From an uncultured Bacilli bacterium (GTDB lineage: Bacteria > Bacillota_I > Bacilli_A > RF39 > UBA660): a stretch of 22,788 bases of DNA. The notes beneath the pieces were generated by a model, which ran no database searches, was not told where the DNA came from, and saw only the letters and a program-made list of their open reading frames with translations. Below, one piece after another: positions 15,960 through 22,720 of this stretch; the stretch's first letter is position 1, and every line of letters begins with the position of its first letter. The stretch is from positions 31,186 to 53,973 of the forward strand of contig CAJTKV010000011.1 of NCBI GenBank assembly GCA_910577075.1, read 5' to 3'. Made by a program: the position numbers and the translations under genes.

Positions 15960-17162
15960 TTAGTTATTTATTATTTCATAAGTATCTAAGGCAATCATTA
16001 ATTCTTCATTTGTTGGGATTACATATACAGGAATACGCGATGCTTCTGTAGAGATAATACCTTCATGGATATCTTTGTAACTTGCAACATTCATATTCTT
16101 TTCAACATCGACTTCAATTCCCAATGAAGATACGCGTTTTAAAATACTTTCGCGGAATTCACGAGCATTTTCTCCTAAACCAGCTGTGAATACTAAGGCA
16201 TCGACATTGCCATCTAATTCCACATAATACTTTGCGATAAAGCTAACAATTCTATCGACATACATATCATTAGCTAATATACATTTAGGATCCTTTTCTT
16301 CATACATTCCATTTTCAACATCACGGTGATCAGAAAATCTCTCAGATATACCTAATAAACCACTTTCTTTATTTAGAATATTGTCAACTTCTGTTAAAGT
16401 TTTTCCCGTTTTATTCATATAGTATGGAATAATTGAGTAATCGATATCACCTGAGCGAGTACCCATCATCAATCCTGAGTTTGGCGAAAATCCCATTGTC
16501 GTATCATAGCTCTTTGAATCCTTGATGCAGCATACACTACTTCCACTTCCAATATGGCAATTGATAATATTTACACTTTCCTTACCTAGTATTTCCTTCA
16601 TCTTTTTAGTTATATACTTATGACTTGTACCATGGAAACCATATTTTCTAATGCCATAATCTTTATACCATGAATATGGAACTGAGTATAAAAAGTTTAT
16701 CTCAGGAATACTTTGATGGAATGATGTATCAAATACCCCAACCATTGGCGTTGAAGGCATAGCACTTCTAAATGCCTCAATACAAGCAAGCATTGCTGGA
16801 TTGTGAAGTGGTGCTAAATCATTAAACTTTTCACATTCCTTTAATACTTCATCAGTTAAAAGAACAGAATCCTTAAAACGATCTCCACCATGTACTAAAC
16901 GATGTCCTACGCCATCTATTTCGTCTAATGAAGAAATTATATTATTTTTAAATAACTCCTCTTGTAAATATTTTACAGCATCAGAATGATTATTAAGTTC
17001 AGCATCATGTTTTACTTTATTGCCATCGATTTTAATGCTATAAAAACCTCCACCTAGTCCTATTTTTTCAAAATAGCCACTTATTAATTCTTTTTCGCTA
17101 GGAAGTTCAATACAGTTAAATTTTAAAGATGAACTACCAGCATTGATTGTTAATATTTTCAT
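15960..17162 (-). CDS. ackA: Acetate kinase
   Basis: 400 aa, full length. It interconverts acetyl phosphate + ADP with acetate + ATP, giving ATP in mixed-acid fermentation. Visible active-site elements: NAGSSSLK (7-14) with Asn7, GHRLVHGG, APLHNP, the catalytic Asp in GVFDTSFHQ, YGFHGTSHKY, GTRSGDID with the catalytic Arg, and PTNEELMIA with the metal-binding Glu near the C-terminus. Cofactor loops CHIGSGSS and FTAGLGEN are intact. AGAGGTG lies 8 nt before the ATG, and a TGATATAAT box lies upstream. pta is not in the window. It is followed directly by nrnA. Its presence indicates a fermentative anaerobe. Confidence 0.97.
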   Translation of the reverse strand: MKILTINAGSSSLKFNCIELPSEKELISGYFEKIGLGGGFYSIKIDGNKVKHDAELNNHSDAVKYLQEELFKNNIISSLDEIDGVGHRLVHGGDRFKDSVLLTDEVLKECEKFNDLAPLHNPAMLACIEAFRSAMPSTPMVGVFDTSFHQSIPEINFLYSVPYSWYKDYGIRKYGFHGTSHKYITKKMKEILGKESVNIINCHIGSGSSVCCIKDSKSYDTTMGFSPNSGLMMGTRSGDIDYSIIPYYMNKTGKTLTEVDNILNKESGLLGISERFSDHRDVENGMYEEKDPKCILANDMYVDRIVSFIAKYYVELDGNVDALVFTAGLGENAREFRESILKRVSSLGIEVDVEKNMNVASYKDIHEGIISTEASRIPVYVIPTNEELMIALDTYEIINN

Positions 17163-17182
17163 TTTTCTTTCACCTCTTAGTA

Positions 17183-17191
17183 ATTATATCA
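17183..17191 (-). promoter_or_regulatory. Extended -10 promoter of ackA
   Basis: Minus strand TGATATAAT, with perfect TATAAT (17188-17183) preceded by TGA. It lies immediately downstream of the T-run of the preceding terminator. No good -35 is visible. Confidence 0.55.
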
Positions 17192-17221
17192 AAAAAAAAA
17201 GATAGCTACTATCTTTTTTTT
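17191..17221 (-). terminator. Terminator before ackA
   Basis: Minus strand AAGATAG, TAG loop, CTATCTT, extended by A-tract/T-tract pairing and followed by ten T. It contains the TAG stop of the decayed frame 17209-17385 and probably also ends the transcript of the small anchored protein gene. Confidence 0.85.
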
Positions 17222-17385
17222 ACATTGATGCGTTCTTTGACGGTATTTAGTGATAAATCCGTTTTATTTTGATCACTTGTATGTTCAATATCACTTATAT
17301 TGAATCCGAATACATTATTATATTCTTCTTTTATTTTTTGATACGCGCCTCTTTGATTTAATTTGCAACTCTTAGTTTTAATATT
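17209..17385 (-). pseudogene. Short decayed frame, 58 codons, without start codon
   Basis: Minus-strand frame open for 58 codons, with a biased, protein-like composition (RGAYQKIKEEYNNVFGFNI ... VKERINVKKR) and a double TAG stop lying in the terminator, like true genes here. There is no ATG, GTG or TTG; an in-frame TGA precedes it. A separate frame starting ATG at 17396 (MGDEILKLRVAN) overlaps it and stops at 17358, so one frameshift would join them into a ~70-aa protein. No Shine-Dalgarno precedes that ATG. It may be a remnant, a sequencing indel or noise; family not recognised. Confidence 0.4.
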
Positions 17386-17422
17386 TCATCACCCATTATT
17401 ATTATGGGCATTTTTTTAAATA

Positions 17423-17932
17423 TTAATCACAGGTATAGGCCCCTGCTGATGCAAGTGCTGTCTTATAAGTTTCATAATCCGTTACTCCCTCGATAATGAT
17501 GCCTAATTTTGACAAGTCCGCTGAAACACTTTCTAAAGCAACTGTATCCATACTTCCAACATTAGCCGTTATTATTAGGGCAAAATCCGTAGAAGTTCCC
17601 GATAGAGTAAAAGTTACTCCATTAACGATAGAATTATTTAAATTCGTTGCCGCTGTATATGTATCAATATCGGCATTACTTGCAGAATAACTAATATTTA
17701 CACTTTTTATATTATTAGTGGTTTCATCTAACGTAAAACGATAAGAACTACTTCCATTATCACGAGTACTAGAACAAACCATGGATTTTCCTTGAACATT
17801 ATCATTGGGAACATATGGCGCATTTATATCTGGTGGAGTTTCTAGAATATCTTGATTTAACATTCCAAAAATTCCCAATCCTGCAAATACTAATACGACA
17901 AATCCCCAAATAACAACCACCTTCATATTCAT
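17423..17932 (-). CDS. Small membrane-anchored extracytoplasmic protein, YehR/DUF1307-like
   Basis: 169 aa from the ATG at 17932; two further in-frame ATGs (17941, 17926) exist, but AGGTG is 6 nt before 17932. One N-terminal hydrophobic segment (~5-24) without a lipobox Cys is followed by a short proline-rich spacer (~30-45) and a Ser/Thr/Asn-rich beta-alpha domain. Exactly two cysteines remain, one at the start of the domain (MVCSS) and one two residues from the C-terminus, well placed for a disulfide closing the domain. The pattern of strands with a late YETYKTALASAGAY helix recalls YehR-type DUF1307 lipoproteins, but this is a weak family call. It has a good promoter of its own, and ends without an adjacent terminator. 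Confidence 0.8.
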   Translation of the reverse strand: MNMKVVVIWGFVVLVFAGLGIFGMLNQDILETPPDINAPYVPNDNVQGKSMVCSSTRDNGSSSYRFTLDETTNNIKSVNISYSASNADIDTYTAATNLNNSIVNGVTFTLSGTSTDFALIITANVGSMDTVALESVSADLSKLGIIIEGVTDYETYKTALASAGAYTCD

Positions 17933-17952
17933 ATCATTCACCTACTATATCA

Positions 17953-17981
17953 ATTATAGTATTATTTGCTTATTTTTACAA
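17953..17981 (-). promoter_or_regulatory. Promoter of the small anchored protein gene
   Basis: Minus strand TTGTAA (17981-17976), 17-bp spacer, perfect TATAAT (17958-17953). The -35 box overlaps the thiI stop codon (17976-17978). The start codon is ~20 nt downstream. Confidence 0.75.
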
Positions 17982-19166
17982 GACATTATTGTGCTCTTCA
18001 CTAATCTTGTTTTCAACTTTTATTACTGTAGCATTTTTAATTGCCTCATCAATTAAACTCTCATAGTCGAATAGACTTTCATATTCCTCACATAGTTTTC
18101 GATCGGGATTAATTACGGGATGATCAGGGACAAAAATTGTACAGCAATCCTCAAATGGCAATATCGATGTTTCATATGTCTCGATTTTTTTAGCTATATC
18201 TATAATATCGATTTTATCTAGACAAGCTACTGGACGTATCACGGGCATGCGTACTACTTCATTTATGGCACTCATACTCGTAAGTGTTTGACTTGCTACT
18301 TGCCCAATTGATTCCCCATTTATTAAAACCTTACAATTTTGACAATCTGCAACACGTTCAGCAATGCGATACATCATGCGACGCATAATCGTAATCAAGT
18401 ACTCATGTGGACATTCTTTTAATATCGTCTCTTGAATCTTCGTAAAATTAATAACATGAAGTTTTATATAACACGAATAATCAGAAAGAGTCTTTGCTAA
18501 AGTTATAACTTTATTTTTAGCTGCCTCACTAGTATGTGGAGGAGATTCAAAATAAAGTCCTTCAATGCGAACTCCGCGTTTCATGGCTAAATATCCTGCT
18601 ACTGGTGAATCAATGCCACCACTGAGCATGAGAAGTCCCTTACCTAAAGAACCCACGGGATATCCTCCAATTCCGGGAATACGTTCAAAGTATATATAAC
18701 TATGTTTATTTCTTATCTCAACATCTATAATAACCTCGGGATTGTGGACATCTACGTGAACGCCTTCTTTATTTTTTAAAACAACTCCACCTAAAATGCG
18801 ACTTATTTCCATTGAGTTAATTGGATAGGTCTTATCACTTCTCTTAGTTTCCACTTTAAACGAAGTAAATTCTTCATCGACAATTAGAGCCTTGAGAGTC
18901 TCTTTGATGAACTCAAGATCATTATTTTCAAGTTCATATCCTAAAGTTATCTCATGAATGCCAAATACTTTTTTTAATTTATTCAAAATATTTTCATATT
19001 CTGATTCTTCGGCATCGATAAACATACGCCCCTTATCATAGGTAATATTTGCACTCATGCCATTTAACATATTTTTTATATTCTCTTTTAAAGTACTAAT
19101 AAAAAAATTAATATTGTCCTTTTTAGTCGTTAATTCTCCATATTTAATAATGATTAGTTTTTTCAT
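17976..19166 (-). CDS. thiI: tRNA 4-thiouridine synthase ThiI (no rhodanese domain)
   Basis: 396 aa. ThiI adenylates U8 of tRNA and inserts sulfur to give 4-thiouridine; in some bacteria it also supplies sulfur for thiamin synthesis. Order: an N-terminal ferredoxin-like domain (~1-75), a THUMP domain (~75-165), then the PP-loop ATPase with MLSGGIDSPVAG (SGGIDS 182-187). A DCC pair at 341-342 (PFEDCCTIFVPDHP) provides the conserved persulfide/disulfide Cys of the family. The rhodanese domain of the E. coli protein is absent, as in Bacillus, where a dedicated cysteine desulfurase donates sulfur; none is in this window. GAGGTG lies 5-6 nt before the ATG. It appears monocistronic, between a hairpin and the next gene's promoter. 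Confidence 0.95.
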   Translation of the reverse strand: MKKLIIIKYGELTTKKDNINFFISTLKENIKNMLNGMSANITYDKGRMFIDAEESEYENILNKLKKVFGIHEITLGYELENNDLEFIKETLKALIVDEEFTSFKVETKRSDKTYPINSMEISRILGGVVLKNKEGVHVDVHNPEVIIDVEIRNKHSYIYFERIPGIGGYPVGSLGKGLLMLSGGIDSPVAGYLAMKRGVRIEGLYFESPPHTSEAAKNKVITLAKTLSDYSCYIKLHVINFTKIQETILKECPHEYLITIMRRMMYRIAERVADCQNCKVLINGESIGQVASQTLTSMSAINEVVRMPVIRPVACLDKIDIIDIAKKIETYETSILPFEDCCTIFVPDHPVINPDRKLCEEYESLFDYESLIDEAIKNATVIKVENKISEEHNNVL

Positions 19167-19185
19167 GACTTCACCTCAGTTAAGT

Positions 19186-19194
19186 ATTTTACCA
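19186..19194 (-). promoter_or_regulatory. Probable extended -10 promoter of thiI
   Basis: Minus strand TGGTAAAAT (TG-n-TAAAAT), about 20 nt before the thiI ATG. No clear -35; the region 17 bp upstream (TATTAA) overlaps the edge of the hairpin at 19213-19238. Confidence 0.5.
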
Positions 19195-19212
19195 TACTAT
19201 TATTCACTTTAA

Positions 19213-19238
19213 TAGGAGGTAAATCTAAATACCTCCTA
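19213..19238. promoter_or_regulatory. Perfect hairpin with an AGGAGGT arm between hpt and thiI
   Basis: TAGGAGGTA (19213-19221), 8-nt loop, TACCTCCTA (19230-19238). No T-run follows on either strand. It starts 9 nt after the double stop of the HPt gene. It could protect the 3' end of that transcript, act as a weak terminator, or be an operator upstream of thiI. Confidence 0.5.
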
Positions 19239-19247
19239 AACTTTCTA

Positions 19248-19604
19248 TTATAATCCCAAATATTCTTTAACAACGGTAATTATACGGTCTGCTTCTCCCA
19301 ATAATTCCTCAATATTTGCCGTTACATACTCAATGTTATTCTCTTTACTTGCCATTTCATGATTATATGAAAGTTCTGCTAAATGCTGAAATCCTAAATA
19401 TTTTGAGTCACTTTTCATAGCATGAACTAATATTGCATAATTGGGCATATCTTTTTCTTCAAAATATTTTTTGATATCGGGAATGCGCGTTTCTGATTCA
19501 CTGATAAAGTCATTCAATGTCTCATTATACATCTCCATATCTCCTAGGAGTTCTAATCCTGTATTTATATCGATTCCATTATTAGTTAATATATTTGTAT
19601 CCAT
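19248..19604 (-). CDS. Stand-alone HPt (histidine phosphotransfer) protein
   Basis: 118 aa, all helical, one HPt domain. The phosphorylatable site is His61 in LVHAMKSDSKYLGF, matching the H-x2-K-S/G pattern of HPt helices with Lys64 conserved; the preceding acidic helices and following LAELSYNHEMASK fit the four-helix bundle. HPt proteins relay phosphate between receiver domains of response regulators or hybrid kinases in the cytoplasm. No kinase, receiver or GGDEF gene lies in the window, so partners are elsewhere. The ATG overlaps the stop of the anchored unknown by one base (TAATG), so the two are translationally coupled. It ends with TAA-TAG, then the hairpin at 19213-19238. Confidence 0.8.
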   Translation of the reverse strand: MDTNILTNNGIDINTGLELLGDMEMYNETLNDFISESETRIPDIKKYFEEKDMPNYAILVHAMKSDSKYLGFQHLAELSYNHEMASKENNIEYVTANIEELLGEADRIITVVKEYLGL

Positions 19605-20293
19605 TAATTATTCTCCTTCTTACACCAACTAAATTCACTATCTATAGTATCTATAATATTCGCATCCAAACTATAAGGCATACGGATAGCTTTTATCAAT
19701 TTATCTCTTGTCTCATTTTCCTTATGACATACATCATAATAATAAATTATACCATTTTCACTAAATTCTAACTCATTACTTCCAAGAGAGGTAAATTCAT
19801 CCAATGAAGCATCATAATTCACCGTCGTTGCATAATCATAATTATACATACCTTCATCTATTTCATTAAAGAATAGTATTGAATTTAGATAAAAACTGAA
19901 ATAGGCTTTTTCTAAAGATTTTCCCAATTTTTTATCGGATAATAAAATTCTCGATTCATAAACGACGTTAAGAATATATTCTCCCTCTTCTTTTTGAATG
20001 ACATATTGAAAATTATGATTATCAATAGAACTTTCAATATTACATCCATGTTCGCATAAATCTTTGATGCTCTTTTTATCTTCATCTAATCTTATTTTTT
20101 CAAATTCTAAATTCGATGTATCAAAAGTATTCTTCTTGCGATTAATATTTACCTTTATACTCTTGATATATTTATCTTCTTCTTTTCCCGCCATTTTAAT
20201 GGCAATTAATTCAATACATATGACACTCATAGAAAGAATCATTGCTACTATAATAAAAATAGCTATATTGTGATATGATCTTTTGTATTTCAT
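19604..20293 (-). CDS. Hypothetical membrane-anchored protein, 229 aa
   Basis: Family not recognised. A short basic N-terminus (MKYKRSYHN) is followed by one long hydrophobic segment (~9-33), then ~195 extracytoplasmic residues with mixed alpha/beta character and many Asp/Glu/Asn. Cysteines occur as a CEHGC pair near 79-83, with two more toward the C-terminus (YDVCHKEN and FSWCKK), suggesting two disulfides. The topology is that of a sensory ectodomain, but no cytoplasmic signalling domain is attached. AGAGGTG lies 4 nt before the ATG, 9 nt after the stop of the upstream gene, and its stop overlaps the HPt start. The tight coupling with an HPt protein suggests a shared signalling role (inference only). 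Confidence 0.78.
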   Translation of the reverse strand: MKYKRSYHNIAIFIIVAMILSMSVICIELIAIKMAGKEEDKYIKSIKVNINRKKNTFDTSNLEFEKIRLDEDKKSIKDLCEHGCNIESSIDNHNFQYVIQKEEGEYILNVVYESRILLSDKKLGKSLEKAYFSFYLNSILFFNEIDEGMYNYDYATTVNYDASLDEFTSLGSNELEFSENGIIYYYDVCHKENETRDKLIKAIRMPYSLDANIIDTIDSEFSWCKKENN

Positions 20294-20302
20294 TTTACAC
20301 CT

Positions 20303-21118
20303 CTAATTAATCTTATAAAAATAATCGGCATTATTAACGACAAAGCCCAATTCTTTTAATATAACTATTAATTCTTTTCTTATTGGATATAAGCCAATTT
20401 CCAATCTTCTATTAGTTAAATTGGCAATTAAGTGAATTAAATCTATATATATTTCTCTATCTTCCGCATATAAGCTATTGATATAGATAGAATCCGTTAT
20501 CAGAGAAAATCTCGCTACGCCTAAAACCCTATTATCTTTTCCTCTTGCCACTACTATATTAATATTATCTAGATGGATATCTTCAATATTTGGTAAGGAT
20601 ACTGATGAAACACCCATATATTCATTAAAACTCTTCAATGTTTCTACATGATGACTAAAGATATATTCTCTAACATCCTCATTCTTATCATTTAATACTA
20701 AATTATATTTCGTGCGATACACTTGATTAGGAATCGCCTCTTTTAACATATTCAAATAATTAAATTTAAACCCATTACTTGTAAATACCTCATTCATAAT
20801 TTCACTATATGGGAAATTATCATAGATAATATTTAAACCGCGAGCATCATGAGTGATAACCTCAACAGTAAAACCTATTAATTCTTTCAAATCATCAATA
20901 GTGTTCTCCACTCCAATAAAATTGCTGACATAATAATTATTGTTGATGAGATTGATAATGATCATCGAACTTATTTCCTTTTCCACTTTAGCTGTTATAA
21001 TCATGTTTGTATGAATTTGATCCTGAATCATTTTAACCGTATCTTCTGATAACTTATTAGCTACTCGTAAAAATTTTATAATTAAAGGCATATCCTCTAG
21101 AGTTAATACTTTAAACAT
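20303..21118 (-). CDS. GNAT-like protein (possible acetyltransferase), 271 aa
   Basis: Soluble, 271 aa. The C-terminal third (~190-271) reads like the second half of a GNAT fold: the VLGVARFSLITDSIYINSLYA strands, a helix, then ILKELGFVVNNADYFYKI, the LGF...Y ending common in acetyltransferases. The N-terminal part (~1-130) may be a second, more degenerate copy, with EVFTSNGFKFNYLNMLKE in the corresponding place. The acetyl-CoA pyrophosphate loop (Q/R-x-x-G-x-G/A) is not evident in either half, so activity is uncertain. AGGAG lies 9 nt before the ATG. A TGGTATAAT promoter precedes it, making it the first gene of the unit with the anchored unknown and HPt. The fold call is weak; otherwise a conserved hypothetical. 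Confidence 0.65.
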   Translation of the reverse strand: MFKVLTLEDMPLIIKFLRVANKLSEDTVKMIQDQIHTNMIITAKVEKEISSMIIINLINNNYYVSNFIGVENTIDDLKELIGFTVEVITHDARGLNIIYDNFPYSEIMNEVFTSNGFKFNYLNMLKEAIPNQVYRTKYNLVLNDKNEDVREYIFSHHVETLKSFNEYMGVSSVSLPNIEDIHLDNINIVVARGKDNRVLGVARFSLITDSIYINSLYAEDREIYIDLIHLIANLTNRRLEIGLYPIRKELIVILKELGFVVNNADYFYKIN

Positions 21119-21141
21119 GTTTTCACTCTCCTAGTATCTTA

Positions 21142-21150
21142 ATTATACCA
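21142..21150 (-). promoter_or_regulatory. Extended -10 promoter of the GNAT-like/HPt operon
   Basis: Minus strand TGGTATAAT: perfect TATAAT (21147-21142) with the upstream TG, ~24 nt before the start codon. The -35 position holds TTTTAT, a poor match. Confidence 0.6.
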
Positions 21151-21171
21151 TAAATGCCTCTTAGATAAAAT

Positions 21172-21204
21172 AAAAAAAACATATAAATCAATCATATGTT
21201 TTTC
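21172..21204 (-). terminator. Terminator after the SpoIVB-type gene
   Basis: Stem AAAAACATAT/ATATGTTTTT (10 bp, 9-nt loop) followed on the minus strand by a run of T. A weaker 6-bp hairpin (21220-21234) with the stop codon in its loop lies just upstream. Confidence 0.75.
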
Positions 21205-21226
21205 TCTCTTAGTACCATAAAAAGTG

Positions 21227-22192
21227 CTACTTTTCTCCCTCTTCTAACATAGTTGTTATGAAAACGCCATATCCTTTTTTAACATTTTCGACGACTACAT
21301 GTGTTACAGCTCCATAGATTTTTCCATCCTGTAAAATTGGCGAACCACTCATTCCTTGAACAATTCCCCCACATTCATCTAGTAATTCTTTATCAGTTAT
21401 TTCAAAATAAATATTTTTTATCTCCGTATTCTTATCTATTTTCGTAATATTTATTTCATACTCCTTAACTTCGTTTCCATCAATTACTGTACGAATCAAA
21501 GCTTTTCCCAATTTTAAATCATCTTTCTTGCCTACTTCTACTAATTTATCATTAATATTTTTAGTATACTCGCCATATATTCCATGGATCGTATTCTTAT
21601 TTACATCACCATATGTTACGCCAGAATAAAACTTGGCATTCTTCGTCCCTGGATTTCCATCCGTTGAACGATCAATACTTGATACTTCACTTTTAAATAT
21701 TGATCCATCCTTGACCTCTATGCGCTTATTAGAATTACTTTCAATTATTTCATGACCTAAAGCTCCATAGATTTTTGTTTCTGGATCGATATAAGTAAGC
21801 GTTCCTATTCCACTTATAGAATCCTTAACATAAAGGCCCGTCTTATATATGCCATTGCTTTCAACTAGATTAAAGATAATATCTTTTGTCTTGCCGTCAT
21901 GTTCAATAGTCAATTTTACTTTTCCATCTTTTTGGTATTTATCAATATTACTTACTAATTCATCTATAGTCGATATTTCAACCCCTTCTATTGCACGTAT
22001 ATAATCTCCCGTACTAAGGTCATTTTTATTAAGTTTTCCATCTATTTTATAAAAACCTACGACCATTAGACCTTTTGAACTTATTTCAATGCCAATATTT
22101 TGACCACTTGCCACAATATAATTCGAATAAGCACTTACACTTAAGGGATTTATTACTGCTAATCCCAATAACAATATTTTCATTTTTTTCAT
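21227..22192 (-). CDS. spoIVB: SpoIVB-type serine protease (PDZ + S55 peptidase)
   Basis: 321 aa from ATG 22192, chosen over the open-frame start at 22228 because GGTGG lies 4-5 nt upstream and a signal-anchor (MKKMKILLLGLAVINPLSVSA) follows. A PDZ domain (~30-110, with DLSTGDYIRAIEGVEI) precedes the S55 peptidase domain. Catalytic candidates are His in GALGHEI and Ser in VQGMSGSPI, matching the family motifs. In Bacillus SpoIVB is secreted by the forespore and cleaves SpoIVFA to activate SigK processing; other spore-lineage genes cannot be judged from this window. It is shorter than the ~425-aa Bacillus protein, mostly by a reduced N-terminal region. It is encoded 38 nt after the MraZ-like gene, across a weak terminator. 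Confidence 0.9.
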   Translation of the reverse strand: MKKMKILLLGLAVINPLSVSAYSNYIVASGQNIGIEISSKGLMVVGFYKIDGKLNKNDLSTGDYIRAIEGVEISTIDELVSNIDKYQKDGKVKLTIEHDGKTKDIIFNLVESNGIYKTGLYVKDSISGIGTLTYIDPETKIYGALGHEIIESNSNKRIEVKDGSIFKSEVSSIDRSTDGNPGTKNAKFYSGVTYGDVNKNTIHGIYGEYTKNINDKLVEVGKKDDLKLGKALIRTVIDGNEVKEYEINITKIDKNTEIKNIYFEITDKELLDECGGIVQGMSGSPILQDGKIYGAVTHVVVENVKKGYGVFITTMLEEGEK

Positions 22193-22216
22193 ACTACCAC
22201 CAGTTATAGTATGCAC

Positions 22217-22241
22217 AAAAAAAACCAAATTATAAGTTTGG
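22217..22241 (-). terminator. Terminator after the MraZ-like gene
   Basis: Minus strand CCAAA, 7-nt loop, TTTGG, then eight T. The stop codon (22230-22232) lies in the loop. The 5-bp stem is weak, so partial read-through into spoIVB is likely. Confidence 0.55.
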
Positions 22242-22664
22242 CTTGTATTCTTTTCCTAATATCTTACTTTCGGCGGATACTTCATTAGTTTCATGATCCT
22301 GTATCAAAATAGATTTGCGACATCCAATAACGAGATAAGTTTCTGATGGCTTAAGTATATCTTTAAGAACTATACGCTTATTATTATCACAAACACAAGA
22401 TTTTAATATGCTTGAATATATATTGAATAATAAATTGCCAAGTTTGACCCTTTTTTCTTCATCTAACTCTCTATCAAATATCTCTTCCAATTTAGCGACT
22501 TTTTTATCTAGTTGGTCCTGAGGCATTATTTTAATTCCCCTAGGATCTTTTACAATGAGCAATTCGTCTTTGGAACTAGCCTTGGTAAACGCTGGCAAGA
22601 CAAGACGTGTTTTAGCATCTGTGTGAACTACAGTCTGTCCGTATATTAAATTATCTCCAAACAT
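22230..22664 (-). CDS. MraZ/AbrB-like DNA-binding regulator
   Basis: 144 aa. ATG 22664 is chosen over an in-frame GTG at 22673 because AGGGGTG is spaced 6 nt before it. The protein shows two SpoVT/AbrB-like swapped-hairpin repeats: TVVHTDAKTRLVLPAFTK (~10-27), matching the DAKGRLIIP motif of MraZ, and a second, degenerate DNNKRIVLKDIL (~90-101), followed by YLVIGCRKSILIQD like the MraZ VVIG..N.IEIWD end. Length matches MraZ (~140 aa). MraZ normally starts the dcw cell-division cluster and binds DNA upstream of itself; here no rsmH/mraW or ftsL follows, and the next gene is spoIVB. So it may be a paralog or a distinct AbrB-family regulator. An inverted repeat covers its promoter and start. Confidence 0.72.
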   Translation of the reverse strand: MFGDNLIYGQTVVHTDAKTRLVLPAFTKASSKDELLIVKDPRGIKIMPQDQLDKKVAKLEEIFDRELDEEKRVKLGNLLFNIYSSILKSCVCDNNKRIVLKDILKPSETYLVIGCRKSILIQDHETNEVSAESKILGKEYKPNL

Positions 22665-22698
22665 AAAATACACCCCTTTTTAATGAAGTGTATTTTAT
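22663..22698. promoter_or_regulatory. 11-bp inverted repeat over -10 and start codon, probable operator
   Basis: ATAAAATACAC (22663-22673) and GTGTATTTTAT (22688-22698) are perfect inverses with a 14-bp spacer. One arm covers the -10 box, the other the Shine-Dalgarno edge and ATG. Since the upstream arm lies mostly before the predicted transcript start, a DNA operator is more likely than an RNA hairpin. Confidence 0.6.
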
Positions 22699-22720
22699 CA
22701 TTTTTTTTAAATTTTTGCAA
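22692..22720 (-). promoter_or_regulatory. Promoter of the MraZ-like gene
   Basis: Minus strand TTGCAA (22720-22715), 17-bp spacer, TAAAAT (22697-22692), with TGA before the -10 (extended). The ATG lies ~30 nt downstream. Confidence 0.65.

Noticed and set aside
17392..17417. Plus-strand hairpin CCCAT/ATGGG followed by seven T
   Set aside because: No plus-strand gene lies upstream, and the stem is only 5 bp; on the minus strand there is no T-run.
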